From contig OY754972.1 in NCBI GenBank assembly GCA_963576475.1, forward strand, positions 36,258,970 through 36,322,969: DNA of 64,000 bases. Reading direction: 5' to 3'. This DNA is from Molanna angustata (Eukaryota; Arthropoda; Insecta; Trichoptera; Molannidae). Positions within the stretch are counted from its first letter, which is position 1, and the number at the start of each line of letters is the position of its first letter. The notes under the pieces are model-generated. The model did no database searches and was not told the DNA's origin. It saw only the letters and a program-made list of their open reading frames with translations. The position numbers were made by a program, and so were the translations under genes. Below, in pieces: positions 45,095 through 56,605 of the stretch.

Positions 45095-46062
45095 AAGCCT
45101 TCTGAAAAACTCAGAGCATCTAAAAATCTATAGCGAGCATGTACTAGTATACCTGACGTAGTGTCACGTTAAAAAAATTGCGATAAAAATGCTGAATTAT
45201 TAAAATTACTTCATTTTTTTTTTTCATACTTAATTTTTTGAGGCAAATCTGTAAAAAAAGTGTACTTTTTTCACGCAAACAACTGTTAATTTAAAAGTTA
45301 GAAGTACGTATTTACACGAAAAAAATATATTTTCAAGTATAACTTAGCGTTTAAGTGAAAAACATGGTGAATATTTTGTATAATTATAATGTTTGACTTA
45401 TTTTTCAAGTAAGCGTTTTGTATTATATTGAGATAATCATAATATTTTATTAATTGTTTGTAGGTAGGTACTTTGGTTTCAATCTTGTAGAATGGTTGTC
45501 AGTAAAGCGACTCATCTCGTCCACCATTCCGCTCGTTCTTCAGCGACTATCTCTTCAATTATATGTTGATTGCATGTTATTTGTGAATATGTGCAAGTTG
45601 TTTTGCAATATTTATTAATAAATAAAAATCATATTTGAACAACTGTGGTGGAAATTTCACTTTGAGTTGGGACGACTGGTGTAGGTAGGTATACTTAATA
45701 TAACCTAATTCACTTAGGTAAACACACGACTAACATTTTCATCGTTGAAACTATACAAGCTTCAAGTCGTGTGGTTATTTACCAACCGTTACATTTGGTT
45801 ATATGGGACCGTTGTTAAAACAGTCAAATTATAGTATGGGAAAATTGACATTTATGAGAATAAAATTTTATACAAAATATACGAAATTCATCTTTGTGTG
45901 CTATAAATGGTTTGAGTCCGTTAGGTGGAAAATTTTAATTAGGTATCCATTTTGTTGAACAACATAATATTATGTCACTTGGCCACCTTTGTCATTAGTC
46001 AATTTGTGACTTGAAAATTTGGTAATTAGGCTTTTTTTAAATTAATTTGGCTGTTAATTTAA
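45095..46062. other. No gene recognised
   Basis: AT-rich. 45460-45660 has AATAAATAAAAATC and GTAGGTAGGTA strings that might belong to an old LTR, but no paired ends were found. Confidence 0.4.
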
Positions 46063-46065
46063 AAC

Positions 46066-46330
46066 GAGCGGGTTGTGGCCAACGCTTAACTCCTCACTAA
46101 CAAGTCATTCTATAAAGTATTAAAATTTTGTATAGATAATATTCAGAATTTTCATGAAATGAGTTTTTAAATTATTTTTTATTTAAATATTTTATTATGA
46201 AAACTTGAAAACTGTTCAATGCCATTTTATGAAAGTGATGTGCCTTTTTACCAATTTGAAAATAAAAAAAAATCAAAATTTATGTTTCCTAAGCTTGGGG
46301 TCACTTTGAATTATTTGGGTCACTTTGTTT
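46066..46330 (+). repeat. Dispersed repeat (inverted partner of 24348-24605)
   Basis: AAACGAGCGGGTTGTGGCCA at the left, TTTTCATGAAATGAGTTT inside and GCTTGGGGTCACTTTGAA at the right match the reverse complement of 24348-24605. Confidence 0.6.
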
Positions 46331-46532
46331 TTAATAATAGATAGACATGGAGATCTACAATAAAACTATAAAACGATGTCTCAATCGCTTAAATAAAAAA
46401 AATGAGTCTTACTGTGACGCACTAATTTATTTACAACGAACCACTTAGTAGCAAATATAGTTAGATTACCAAATATCATATTATCTATTAGATGTACCAA
46501 ATATCCTTCCACAAATTCAAATAACAGTACCT

Positions 46533-47726
46533 CATCATCAGCAATGGCGCTACAGCCCGGTGCGAGCCTTGGCCTCCTCAAGAAACTGCCTCCATCCTGC
46601 CCTGTCGACAGCAAGTCTCCTCCAGTTTGTCTGTCCGATCACTCTTATATTGCCCTCGATGTCGTCCAGCCATCTCATCCTAGGTCTCCCTCTGCTTCTT
46701 CTTCCTTCAGGACAGGTGTCCAATACTTTCTTTGGGACCCGGTTATCCTCCATTCTACAAACGTGTCCGAGCCAACGTAGACGTTGTATTTTGATGCATT
46801 GGACAACGTTCGGTTCGCCATACATTATTTCTAGCTCGTGGTTAAACCGGATCCTCCAAGATCCTCCTTCACAGGTAGGACCAAATATTTTGCGAAGTAT
46901 TTTCCTTTCGAACACCAACAATGCATTTTCGTCCTTCTTGGTCAATGTCCAGCATTCTGATGCATATGTCATGACCGGTCTAAGAAGAGTTTTGTAAATG
47001 AGGGTTTTTGTTTTACGAGAGATGAGTCGTGACCTTAAGTGCTTTAGCAGGCCATAATAGCATCTATTTGCCGCGGCAAGTCTTGCCCTTATTTCCGCAC
47101 TGGTGTTGTTGTCCGCTGTAACAAGAGATCCCAGGTATGTGAATGATTCAACGGCTTCTAGCTGATGGGTTCCCACTGATATTGATTCGTTTCTTACGGT
47201 GATGCTATTCAGTGATGCTTTTCTTGTTGCCATGTATTTTGTCTTTGAAGCGTTGATCTTTAGACCCATGTTATTGGCTGCAGACTCAAGTCTCAAGAAG
47301 TTATCCTTCATGCAAGGCAACGTTCTAGATATAATATCGATATCGTCTGCATATGCAAGTAATTGACTCGACTTTCTGAAAATTGTTCCTGTTGTCTCTA
47401 TGCCTGAGTCTCTAACAGCTCTTTCCAGGACAATATTAAATAACAAGCATGCCAATGCATCGCCTTGTCGGAGCCCTCTATATGTTGTGAACTGTTCCGA
47501 GGTGCTACACTGTATTTTTACACTGCAGTATGTATTGGACATGGTCATTCCGACAAGGCGCACAAGTTTAGGGGGGATGGCCAATTCCATCATTGCCTCG
47601 TGGAGCTTAATTCTGTTGACACTGTCATATGCAGCCTTGAAGTCCACAAACAGGTGATGTGTTTCAACATTATGCTCCAGCGTTTTTTCGAGTATCTGCC
47701 GCAGTGTGAATATTTGGTCAATGGTC
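46533..47726 (-). mobile_element. RTE-like non-LTR retrotransposon, young 5'-truncated insertion
   Basis: AATAACAGTACCT occurs at 46520-46532 and again at 47727-47739, a 13-bp perfect target-site duplication that fixes the ends. On the minus strand the element starts inside the RT domain and ends ...GCTGATGATG, with under 20 bp of 3' UTR after the stop. A very short 3' UTR ending in a simple repeat is typical of the RTE clade. The retained ORF has no stop or frameshift. Confidence 0.88.
46550..47726 (-). CDS. Reverse transcriptase, C-terminal 392 codons (RTE-like), 5' truncated
   Basis: RNA-dependent DNA polymerase of a non-LTR retrotransposon. Blocks in order: TIDQIFTLRQ (residues 2-11), motif A FVDFKAAYDS (27-36), motif B GLRQGDALACLLFNIVLE (85-102), motif C AYADDID (125-131) with the two catalytic Asp, motif D GLKINASKTKYM, motif E FTYLGSLVT. 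Then come thumb/connection (ASECWTLTKKDE), RLRWLGHVCRME, GRRSRGRPRMRWLDDIE and C-terminus. All three RT catalytic aspartates are present. The endonuclease and the start of the fingers are cut off at the truncation point, and there is no native ATG, so it is not expected to be made. Plus-strand frames here are shadows. Open over the whole length, hence recent. Confidence 0.88.
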
Positions 47727-47739
47727 AATAACAGTACCT

Positions 47740-48645
47740 ACCAATTAGAAATACCACAATAAGAAATATTTTCCACTTTAAATTCTTTAATACGAATATC
47801 GGTTATTTCTCTCCAATTCCTCGCTTAATCAGAATATACAACTCAGTTCATCAAATTAATTATATTGACATATTCTTAAACTCCAAATTAACTTCAAAAA
47901 ACACATAATATCCCAGTTCGTAACCTCTTAATTCTTTCGCTTAAGTTTATGTATAACTTCTCTGTTCATTTTCTCATGTTTAATTGTTATTGTTTGATTT
48001 TCATGTTTCATTTGTTTAATCTTTGAATCTACAACTCTAAACTTACTATGTAACATCCACCTGCAACATAATAATTAGGTACATGTAAAATAGACACTGC
48101 ACCTTCCGTACACTGCATAGTGTAGTGTAGGTAGGAAATTTATATACAGCTACAAACAATTCTTATTATGATATGTACTTCCCATATATAAGCTATTATG
48201 CGCAGAAATATTTGGGCATTTATGCCTGTGTCTGTGCTTAATTAAATAAAATAAAATAAAACAGTATTCAAGGTAAGAAAAAGCTACATTAGGAAAATCA
48301 TATCATTAGTTTAAAATTATATAAGAATAAGAGGAATAGGTATAGGTATCTACCTATATGTAAATAATTGACAATATTATTTTGTAGGTCTTTTTAATGT
48401 AAACAGAATATTAAGTAGTTTTATATAGTTTTTGTTAGTTTTTCTCTGAATAAACTAACAAAGGTTTTATATCAAAAGCTCAAATGCTCTCCATCTTATC
48501 ATGTGTTCCAAATATCATATCCTCTTTCTTCCCACAAACGTTTCTCGTCGTGAAATCAGACCCTGTATATTTATTTTGCATTAGACATTCAAAAAGATCT
48601 AGTGTAGAATTGTTATTGTAGTAAATAAAGATTTCAAGAAGGTAT
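47740..48645. other. No gene recognised
   Basis: AT-rich spacer; the minus-strand frame 48480-48677 has no domain. Confidence 0.45.
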
Positions 48646-48649
48646 CTGA

Positions 48650-48715
48650 CTATTTGCATGTAACACATGAGATCCAACTGTCGATGGCAATAGTATGTGT
48701 ATAGTGTAGTAGTAG
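48650..48715 (-). mobile_element. Helitron-like 3' end fragment
   Basis: CTATTTGCATGTAACACATG and GATCCAACTGTCGATGGCAA on the plus strand are the family's 3' terminus in minus orientation, with CTAT instead of CTAG. The rest of the element is absent. Confidence 0.6.
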
Positions 48716-48719
48716 TATA

Positions 48720-50240
48720 TTAGAAAATATACTGCCGAAGCGAGTAAAAGTGTATATACATAGGTGTAAGAATACGTTAAAATTGTTTACCTCCGAAACC
48801 ACTCAAAGCGATTTCAATGAAATTTTGTAAACATGTATGGTTGTGCTGCAGTTGTATTTGATAATATATTGATTAAAAGTTATATAAACAATAAAGGTAC
48901 CTATTATATGTTAGTAAAACTGCCGAAACAATCTGTAAAAATTAAATAAATAAGTACATAATATTATGTAGAGCAAAAATCAGTATATGAATTTTATTAA
49001 AAAACCCTGAGATATACTTATTATGTTATTCATATAATATCTATGAATTCAGTTATGAATCAATGAATGTACAGTGTATTGAATACCTACCTATCTATAT
49101 TTCCTTTTCAAAATCTTATTAATTCTCTCGATATATATAAAATCAATCACCAGGTTTATATTGAATCTGTAATGTTATAATTATTAGAACAAAATATGTG
49201 TTTCCTTCTATAAGATTCGCAGTTGATAAGATTTCTAAGAAAACCGTAACATAATATATATATTTACAATAAACACGTGCCAGCAGGCTAAGTCTGTAAG
49301 TAGATCTCGACCGATAAATGTCGAGATTAACTGTCAAAATATCGACTAATCGATATTTTGACAGTTTTGGTAGTCACTAAGCAGATAATGCGTGGAATCG
49401 TTCTCGCCCACTTATTTGACGGCGAGATTGGGTCGACATCGAGTCGAGAGACAAGATCTAACGCCGCCATGTTGAATTAAATGTCATTTTTTACGCGAAC
49501 AATGCCGAATTTCATATTTATTTTGAGAATAATAATAAACGGGTTACACGACGCCGTTTAAGAGATTCTTCAAACCCTTTAAATATTCCGCGTAATTCAT
49601 TTATTGCTAATTACCGCATAACAAAAGTTTTATATGGTTATATATTTAATGGAAATATGCGTCCGTACTTAGATTATAACATTATAATTCTATGATGATT
49701 CTATGCGTCCGTAAATGTTTTCCGTAGGTATAGATTTGAAATAATTTTTGATTTTGAGAAAGTATTCTTGTAAGCTATTTTATCACATATGTATTTTAAC
49801 ACTTAACAAAAGAAAATTCGGCGTAGTTTTTAGTAAAAAAATAACACGCTGCTGTCATCGACTTGATAAATTGATCGAAATATAATTAAAAATAATTTTT
49901 AAAATTACACTCAAAACATTCAATAAACACAAAAGAAGTTAATTTAATCGTATTATAACTTGCTTTCATGCTTAAAAATATGACCATATTATATTTATTT
50001 AACAAATTTATGTAAACAAATTTGACATTTATTCAAATCATGGGGAAAATATTGTGTATTGCCATAAATGATAATTCAAAAATGTACCGCAAGCCAGCCT
50101 AACGGCGACAAATACTCATAAGTGCATTTACGAACTCGACAGCGCTTAGTGACTACGAATTGTCGTCACTGGCGTAAACATGACGAGAAGAGCGGCGATA
50201 CGTTGTCGGATCTCGACTTTTTTACTGACTTAGCCTGCAG
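48720..50240. other. No gene recognised; contains a perfect hairpin
   Basis: AT-rich with a less AT-rich island at 49380-49480 (GTCGACATCGAGTCGAGAGA, AACGCCGCCATG). Possible regulatory DNA, unproven. Confidence 0.4.
49329..49366. repeat. Perfect 17-bp inverted repeat, 4-base loop
   Basis: AACTGTCAAAATATCGA (49329-49345), loop CTAA, then its exact reverse complement (49350-49366). Could be a cruciform or a MITE centre. Confidence 0.9.
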
Positions 50241-50242
50241 TT

Positions 50243-50490
<248 letters not shown>

Positions 50491-50741
50491 TCAAATTTTA
50501 TTATATTTTATGTTAACTACTCATTTATAATTACGGCGATAGTAAAACGTAAATAAGATTATTTTATTTATTTCGTGGGATGTGATTTCCTAAAACTACC
50601 TACCTCGAATTTCGAAATATTTACTTGGATTGATGATCATGCTCAGAATAGTGTTTCCACTTTTGATCGTTATTTTCGGGTGTTCCGTAAGAGCCTGGTA
50701 ATGGGAAATACAACAGGCAAAATAATACCACTACAATGGGA

Positions 50742-50866
50742 TTCACCATCCATTCTGAATGTTGCCTTTTTAGGTGGTGTGTGAGAGACAAGAGTGGTGT
50801 GTGGGGACACACGCACGTGTCGTGATTACTTTTATAAGGCAATGCACACACGCACAACTGTCATTG
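50742..50866 (+). repeat. Dispersed repeat R3, copy 3
   Basis: ATTCACCATCCATTCTGAAT, CCTTTTTAGGTGGTGTG, ACACACGCACGTGTCGTGAT and TTTTATAAGGCAATGCACAC. Matches 39795 and 25268. Confidence 0.6.
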
Positions 50867-50937
50867 GCTACTCTACATTGCCCGATATAATTTATAGTTA
50901 TGTTTGCTTGCCTGTTGTATTTTCGATTACCCGACTT

Positions 50938-51455
50938 TTACGGGGCACCTGGATAATAAAAAAGATATGATAATGAAAAAACAAAAAATGGAAGCACCAT
51001 TCTAAGACAGTGCCTTACACCTAATTTTTTTTCTTCATCCCTTCTTCGTCCAGTAATGGACATAAGCCTCCCCTCCTGAGACCTCCACAGTTCCCTATCT
51101 TGGGCAGACCGCAGACCTTGTTGAGGCCTTCCAACACTTCTTTTGCCCGTTCTAGGTCGCCATTCCAGCACTTTCTTAGTCCATCTGGAGTCTGTGGTTC
51201 GGGCGACATGCCCTGCTCAGCTCCACTTCTGCTTGGCAACGTTTTGGACAACGTCAGTTTTTTTAGTTTTTTATCTTATCCACAAGTTAGTTTTTCTATC
51301 TCTTAACGAAATACACAGCATTCTCCTTTCCATGGCTCTTTGTGTTACTGCTAAATTATGTAGCATTTTGTAGTGTTTCACAGCCATACGTCAGTATCGG
51401 GAGAACGCAAGCGTCAAATACTTTTTTCTTTTTAAGATAATTGGCGTAGGTACTT
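50938..51455 (-). pseudogene. Non-LTR family A post-RT region
   Basis: Minus-strand pieces in order: a LPILTYG-like thumb near 51400, AMERRMLCISLR near 51320, LWNGQKKCWKAST/KVCGLPKIGN in the middle, and LEWRPRTGKRSVGRP. ORF fragments overlap in different frames, so the copy is frameshifted. It has the family-A signature WRPRTGKRSVGRP. Confidence 0.55.
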
Positions 51456-51464
51456 CGGAGATTT

Positions 51465-52615
51465 GAGGCTGTAAGAGAGTTTACCAAAGGCGGCCCATCC
51501 TAGACCTCTTCTTCTTTCAATTAGCAAACAGCTAAATTGTTTGTTGTTTAATAAATAATTAAGTTGATATTTTTTATTACATAGAAAAAAATTCAACAGG
51601 GCATGGTATTTTATAATCTGCATATAAATAAAGTAGATCTCGTAAAATGTTCATTCTGATTTGCACATGTTTTTGCACAGCTGTTTTCATGGTCTTAGTT
51701 GAGACTATCTGTTGCCGCATAAGGTCTAACACCGCGTAATTCAATATCAGCAACTTAAAATAAATAATAATAATACATTTAAAAAAAATATAAATACAAA
51801 ACGCCGCGCAAGTTGAAATGTTTTGTTTTATTTATTTATTTACTCATAACGGCATAAATTGCTTTTTACAAACGCAAATTAAAATATACATACTGATAAC
51901 AATCATAGAAAAGAAAACAATTATACACTCAGTAAAAAGAAACAAAAAAAAAGAAAATTTAGCAAAAAAGTCAATACCTAAAATTAATAATATGTGAAGT
52001 AATTAAATATAAAATAAAAAAAAATTTGAACACAAATCAGCAGTAGAAACAGTGCAACTTAAAAATATATTTGTTTACAGTGATATTTACAAAAAAAAAA
52101 AATACATAGATAGTCAGACTCAGTCATTACATATAATCATTTCATTATATGACATGTAACAACAAACTCTTGTATGCACCATAATCCAATGCAAAGACAT
52201 CGATCTGCTCAAACTTATTTGCAAGTCTTGGAAGTCTCTGCATTGGTGAGCCAAACAAATAATAATTTGAGTAGACATTTTGTAAGGCGAAATTTATGAT
52301 TTTCAAAATATAGTATATTTAAATGTAATATAAATGGAATCTAAAAGTTTATTGCTGTTCTGTAAAGTCGCCATTATTGACTTACGCGGCGTTTGACCTA
52401 ATGCGACGATGACTAGGCTGTCGTTACCGTGACTAGGACTGTACGGCACGGCATAAAAAATCGGCGATTTACATTATACAAAAGTTACTTATTGCTTTGT
52501 GGGACAGATTTGCTTGGCTCGTATTGCTACACCGATTGTTGAAATCTATAAGATGTCTCATATTCGAAAGATACATATTATTTTAATCGTGATTAATATA
52601 TTATATTGATTTATT
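51465..52615. other. No gene recognised; A-rich
   Basis: Long A-rich runs (51770-52120). Nothing coding. Confidence 0.5.
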
Positions 52616-52639
52616 TTACTATCCAACAAATATGAGAAC

Positions 52640-52945
52640 ACAAGGAAAGAATGCAAGATGAAGAAGGATGTAATTGATAGAACATTGAGATGGCTTGAGC
52701 ACTTTGGAAGAATGTATGAAGAACACCTTACGAAGAAAATATACAAAGCTGACAGGAACGGAATAGGAAGTTGGGCTCAAGTATGTGAACGATATTCTGA
52801 AAGACGAAAATGTTCGAAGCGAATCGAACAACAGACGAACACGACGATGCATGAATGTTGACCAAGCGTTTAATGTGTGTCGAGATAGAAAAATGCGGCG
52901 TTCGATTCTCTATGCATACCCCGTGAGGGACATAGCGTGATGGTA
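52640..52945 (+). pseudogene. Non-LTR family B C-terminus
   Basis: MKKDVIDRTLRWLEHFGRMY, EEHLTKKIYKADRNGIG, then a shifted frame with RRTRRCMNVDQAF-like text. It ends CATAGCGTGATGGTAAGTAT, the family-B 3' end. Confidence 0.65.
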
Positions 52946-53154
52946 AGTATGTATATACTTTAGTTTTCAAGTAGGTATTATACTCTAATCTATTTTCTCA
53001 AAATCTGATTCTGGAATAATATGGAATTTAAAAAAAAAATTAATATATTTTTTCAATTATTGTCAACGATATTACAATTCTTGGTGATTTTTTTTTCTAT
53101 TTAGATAAATTTTAAACGAACATACCTATATGCAAGTATTTTATATATATTTAC

Positions 53155-53310
53155 CACCTCGGAACAGGCCTGGCCTAGTGAGGTGGTACAAACCAACCCA
53201 TATATTTGAAATAATTTTAAGTGTAATTTTACTGATGTATTTTTACTTGTACTTATTTTGTAATATTTTATTTTTGGTATTAATAATAATAAAAAAAAAA
53301 TAATAATAAT
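53155..53310 (+). repeat. Dispersed repeat (pair with 9340-9445)
   Basis: CCACCTCGGAACAGGCCTGG followed by CCTAGTGAGGTGG, where CCACCTC and GAGGTGG can pair. The tail is (AAT)n plus A run, suggesting a retrotransposon 3' end. Confidence 0.5.
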
Positions 53311-53739
53311 TTTCTTTCAGAAACTATTTGCTACATTAATTTAATTCATTACTGCACAAAGTATTACTCATGAATTTTTAATCGGCATTCAAATGATTGA
53401 AGCAAGCGAAGCTGCAGGTATTCAGCTATATATACTGAGTACAAAGATAATATATAATAACTACATATATAATAATATTATTTAACCTTACTTAGAGAGA
53501 CATCTGGAGATAATTCATTTTATGCTTTGTCTCTGGACTGTGTTGCCAGCTAATGGACTAAAGATGTTATTTTGTTATTTGATTAGACAAAAATATTATT
53601 CAATACTAGTTCGTTACCTATGAACCTTAAAGATATCTTTCACTTTATATAATAAAAAAAAATTATAAATTGATGAATATAGTTACATTAATGCTGGATT
53701 GTTTCAATAAATTTGAGCGTTTTCTGTAACATTTTAAAT

Positions 53740-54450
53740 ACATTTCCAGTGTTATTTATTAACGTGGCTCAAATTTTGAACTATGCCATGGTTGAACTAC
53801 AATTTGATCCCTTTTCTTATTTATGAACATGGCTCAAGAGTTGAACTGTGATTTAACCCAAATGTAAAATTAAACTGGCGACGGGGGTATTTAAACACTG
53901 GTTCAACTTGATATTTCACTATTTTGAAGTACCTACATATGACCATAAGATATGAGAAAAACATATAAAAAGCGATTTAATCCATTAGAATTTTCGATTG
54001 ACGTTGAATTCAAACAAAAATATTGAATATCAAAAATTGCAATACAGTTCTGTGGTCATAACAACCAACTTAACAAAACTAAATTTGATACTGTCGTATG
54101 AAATAGAGCTACAAATTGAAATCAACTGAACTAGGGTTCAAATATTTTTATAAATAAAGTTTCAGTTGAACAAAGACAATTCAACCACAATTTTGTTAAA
54201 TAAAACAGTTCCGGCCTTACTTACTATTTTTTATTCAGACGTTCTACGTACGTTGAACCAAATTTGGCGAGATTTATCAAAAAAGTGTACTTACTTTCTT
54301 CGAATTGTCGTTAAACCTGGTTTAAGTCGCGGGAATTTCAGCTGTCACCCTAAACTATCTAGACCCCAGGTTTTACATCGGTTTAACGTATTTGGTAGCT
54401 ATTTCTATGCATCGTATTTTGTATTTTTCATTTTAAATTGATATAATATT
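53740..54450 (+). mobile_element. Harbinger-type element remnant, left flank
   Basis: Repeated subterminal blocks TTATTTATTAACGTGGCTCA and TTATTTATGAACATGGCTCA (53754, 53818), CCATGG, and GGTTTAAGTCGCGGG resemble the subterminal organisation of the element at 17849. It leads into a transposase-like N-terminus at 54451. Ends not defined. Confidence 0.35.
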
Positions 54451-54579
54451 ATGGATTTTCTAGAACAAATTACAAATTATATTGATACAATAATTATAGT
54501 GAGTGAAATAAATTTACCACGAATGCGTAAAATATATAAAAATCGCATTGACCCTTTTTTGCTATCGGGCATGATTTAA
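54451..54579 (+). pseudogene. Harbinger-like transposase N-terminal fragment (42 codons)
   Basis: The frame MDFLEQITNYIDTIII then LPRMRKIYKNRIDPFLLS resembles the R....Y..RI.PF segment at the start of HARBI1-like transposases. It is cut by a stop at 54577-54579. Comparable in position to 18104, but short, so tentative. Confidence 0.4.
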
Positions 54580-54739
54580 AAATAAACTCCGATAACACCA
54601 GTCTTGAAGTATGTTTCTAAAATCAGAGAAGGCTCCATAGAGATCCATTGTAAAATTTAAAAGATGGATCCTAAGATCAGAATACGGTACTGTGATACAT
54701 ATATACTGATGATTGTTGTCGTCGATACAACAAAGAGTT

Positions 54740-54890
54740 ATATGGAGAGCTAGGTATGATGAAATCCTCGAAGGTGGGCTGATCACATACCTAATTAGAA
54801 TGGACGACGACATTCCAGTAAAATGCTTCACACTCTCCAGACCACAAGGACAAATAAGACCAGGAAGGCCCAAACTGCATTGATATATCC
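54740..54890 (+). pseudogene. Non-LTR ORF2 C-terminal fragment (family G)
   Basis: LITYLIRMDDDIPVKCFTLS and PQGQIRPGRPKLH match the GH..RM.D.R.PK......G.R..GRPKLRW motif of RTE-like elements. The minus-strand frames across it are shadows. Confidence 0.5.
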
Positions 54891-55151
54891 ATTCTACAAA
54901 TCAGAAACTGGAATACAAAGGCTTTAGAATAGAAGAGACTGCTAATAAATTGAATCTTTCTATTGATTAAATCTGATTTAGATGTTAAAAGCAAGCAAGC
55001 CTTACCTCTTTATTCTACGTAATTCATCCAATCCAATAGAAGAAGCATACAACAAATCTCATATGTGCACAATGATTTAGGTAATGTTAGGTTCATTACT
55101 TTCTTTCTTTTATTGAATATGTATAAATAAACATGTCCTTGTAAAAACTCC

Positions 55152-55340
55152 TGATTTCGTTCACCTATAGCACAAGCATTTATTTGCTTATTTTAGGGAA
55201 TGTAGGAAGATGTATATGTACTTGTTTAACAAGGACATTCACTTTTTATTAAAAAAAAAAAGCACTAAAATGTGAACGAAATCAGTCAAGACAGAATTCG
55301 AAACCTCATCCACTGGATTACCAATCCAGCACTTGCCATT
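55152..55340. mobile_element. SINE family 1: plus-strand tail followed by an inverted head
   Basis: 55152-55250 is the family-1 body in plus orientation (TTCGTTCACCTATAGCACAA, GGGAATGTAGGAAGATGTAT, A run). 55268-55340 is the head in minus orientation (GAACGAAATCAGTCAAGACA, TGGATTACCAATCCAGC). Two partial copies facing each other. Confidence 0.65.
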
Positions 55341-55461
55341 CATAAATTTTATTAAATTATACATATTTACCGTGATAATGGTTTTGTCCCTGTAATTAAA
55401 TACCTTGATTCATTCTGTTGACCTTTTATATTTTTTCTGTCATCTTACATTCCTTTTGTTT

Positions 55462-56300
55462 CATTAAGGTTTTTTTTTTCTTTCTAATAGATATATTGCC
55501 CCTATTACAACTAGTCCATACCATTCTATCATCTATATAATATTTAAAAAATAAAATAAAACAAAATTCATATTTGACAATATTTTTTTATTAGATGCAT
55601 AAAAATTACAAATTTTAGGTGACGTTGAATAATTTCAATATAAACTGTGTGTGATGACAATGATTTCAGTACATTTGCACACAATAACACAGGTGCAATC
55701 ATACATGACACATAACGAAACAAAGATCACATGATAATTCCATTGGATAAATCTTTATTAGATACGTATAACATTAAAATATAAAAAGAATACTAAAAAA
55801 ATAAAACAAAATTGGATAAAAACAATGGACTCAAAAAGATATATACTTAACACATCATTGAAAGTATGACAAAATATATATCATTAAGGGCTTTTTTTTC
55901 TTTCTAATAGATATATTGCCCTTATTACAACTAGTCCATACCATTCTATCATCTATATAATATTTCAAAAATAAATGCATAAAAATTACAAATTTCAGAT
56001 GACTTTCAATATAAACTGTGTGGGATGACAATTATTTCAGTACAGTTGCACACAATAACACAGGTGCAATCATACATGACACAACAAAACAATGATCACA
56101 TTGGACAGTTTTGATAATTCTTTAAAATAAAATAAATCTTTATTAGATACGTATAACATTAAAATATAAAAAACAATACTAAAAATATAAAACAAAATTG
56201 GATAAAAACAATGGACTCAAAAAGATGTATATATGAACAATAGACAATAATAAATAATGAAAGATAAAACAATAGTCATAAATATATCTAAAGAAAGTAA
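55462..56300. repeat. Tandem duplication of ~420 bp
   Basis: CATTAAGG-T-run-CTTTCTAATAGATATATTG begins at 55462 and again at 55882, offset exactly 420. Both copies continue with ACAACTAGTCCATACCATTC, CAGGTGCAATCATACATGAC and ACAAAATTGGATAAAAACAA. Copy 2 lacks about 20 bp near the start of the second block. A few percent divergence by eye. Nature unknown; no coding. Confidence 0.9.
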
Positions 56301-56445
56301 AAATAAATATGCATTAAGTCAGAATAAATGGAGCAAAACCAAAGCCAGGACAGTCCATTGATATTTACAAATTAAAAAATATTCCTTTTATTTAAAATTA
56401 AATTTTCCTGAATACAGATTTTTAAAATATTTTTTTTTATTTAAT

Positions 56446-56602
56446 ATGTTCTCGTTTAACAAGTACATAAACATCTTCTTACATTTCCTTAATTAAGCAT
56501 AAACGCTTGTGCTATAGGTGAACAAAATCGGTTGAGGCAGGATCCGAACTTGCGACCACTAGATTATTAGCCCAGCGCGCTAACCGCTCTGTCATCGACC
56601 CT
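56446..56602 (-). mobile_element. SINE family 1 copy
   Basis: Minus orientation: head GGGTCGATGACAGAGCGGTT at 56602, anticodon arm ..CTAATAATCTAG.., B box GTTCGGATCC, body TTTTGTTCACCTATAGCACA. Diverged anticodon loop. Confidence 0.72.
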
Positions 56603-56605
56603 ACA

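Noticed and set aside
45460..45660. LTR-like stretch with AATAAATAAA
   Set aside because: No paired ends or target duplication.
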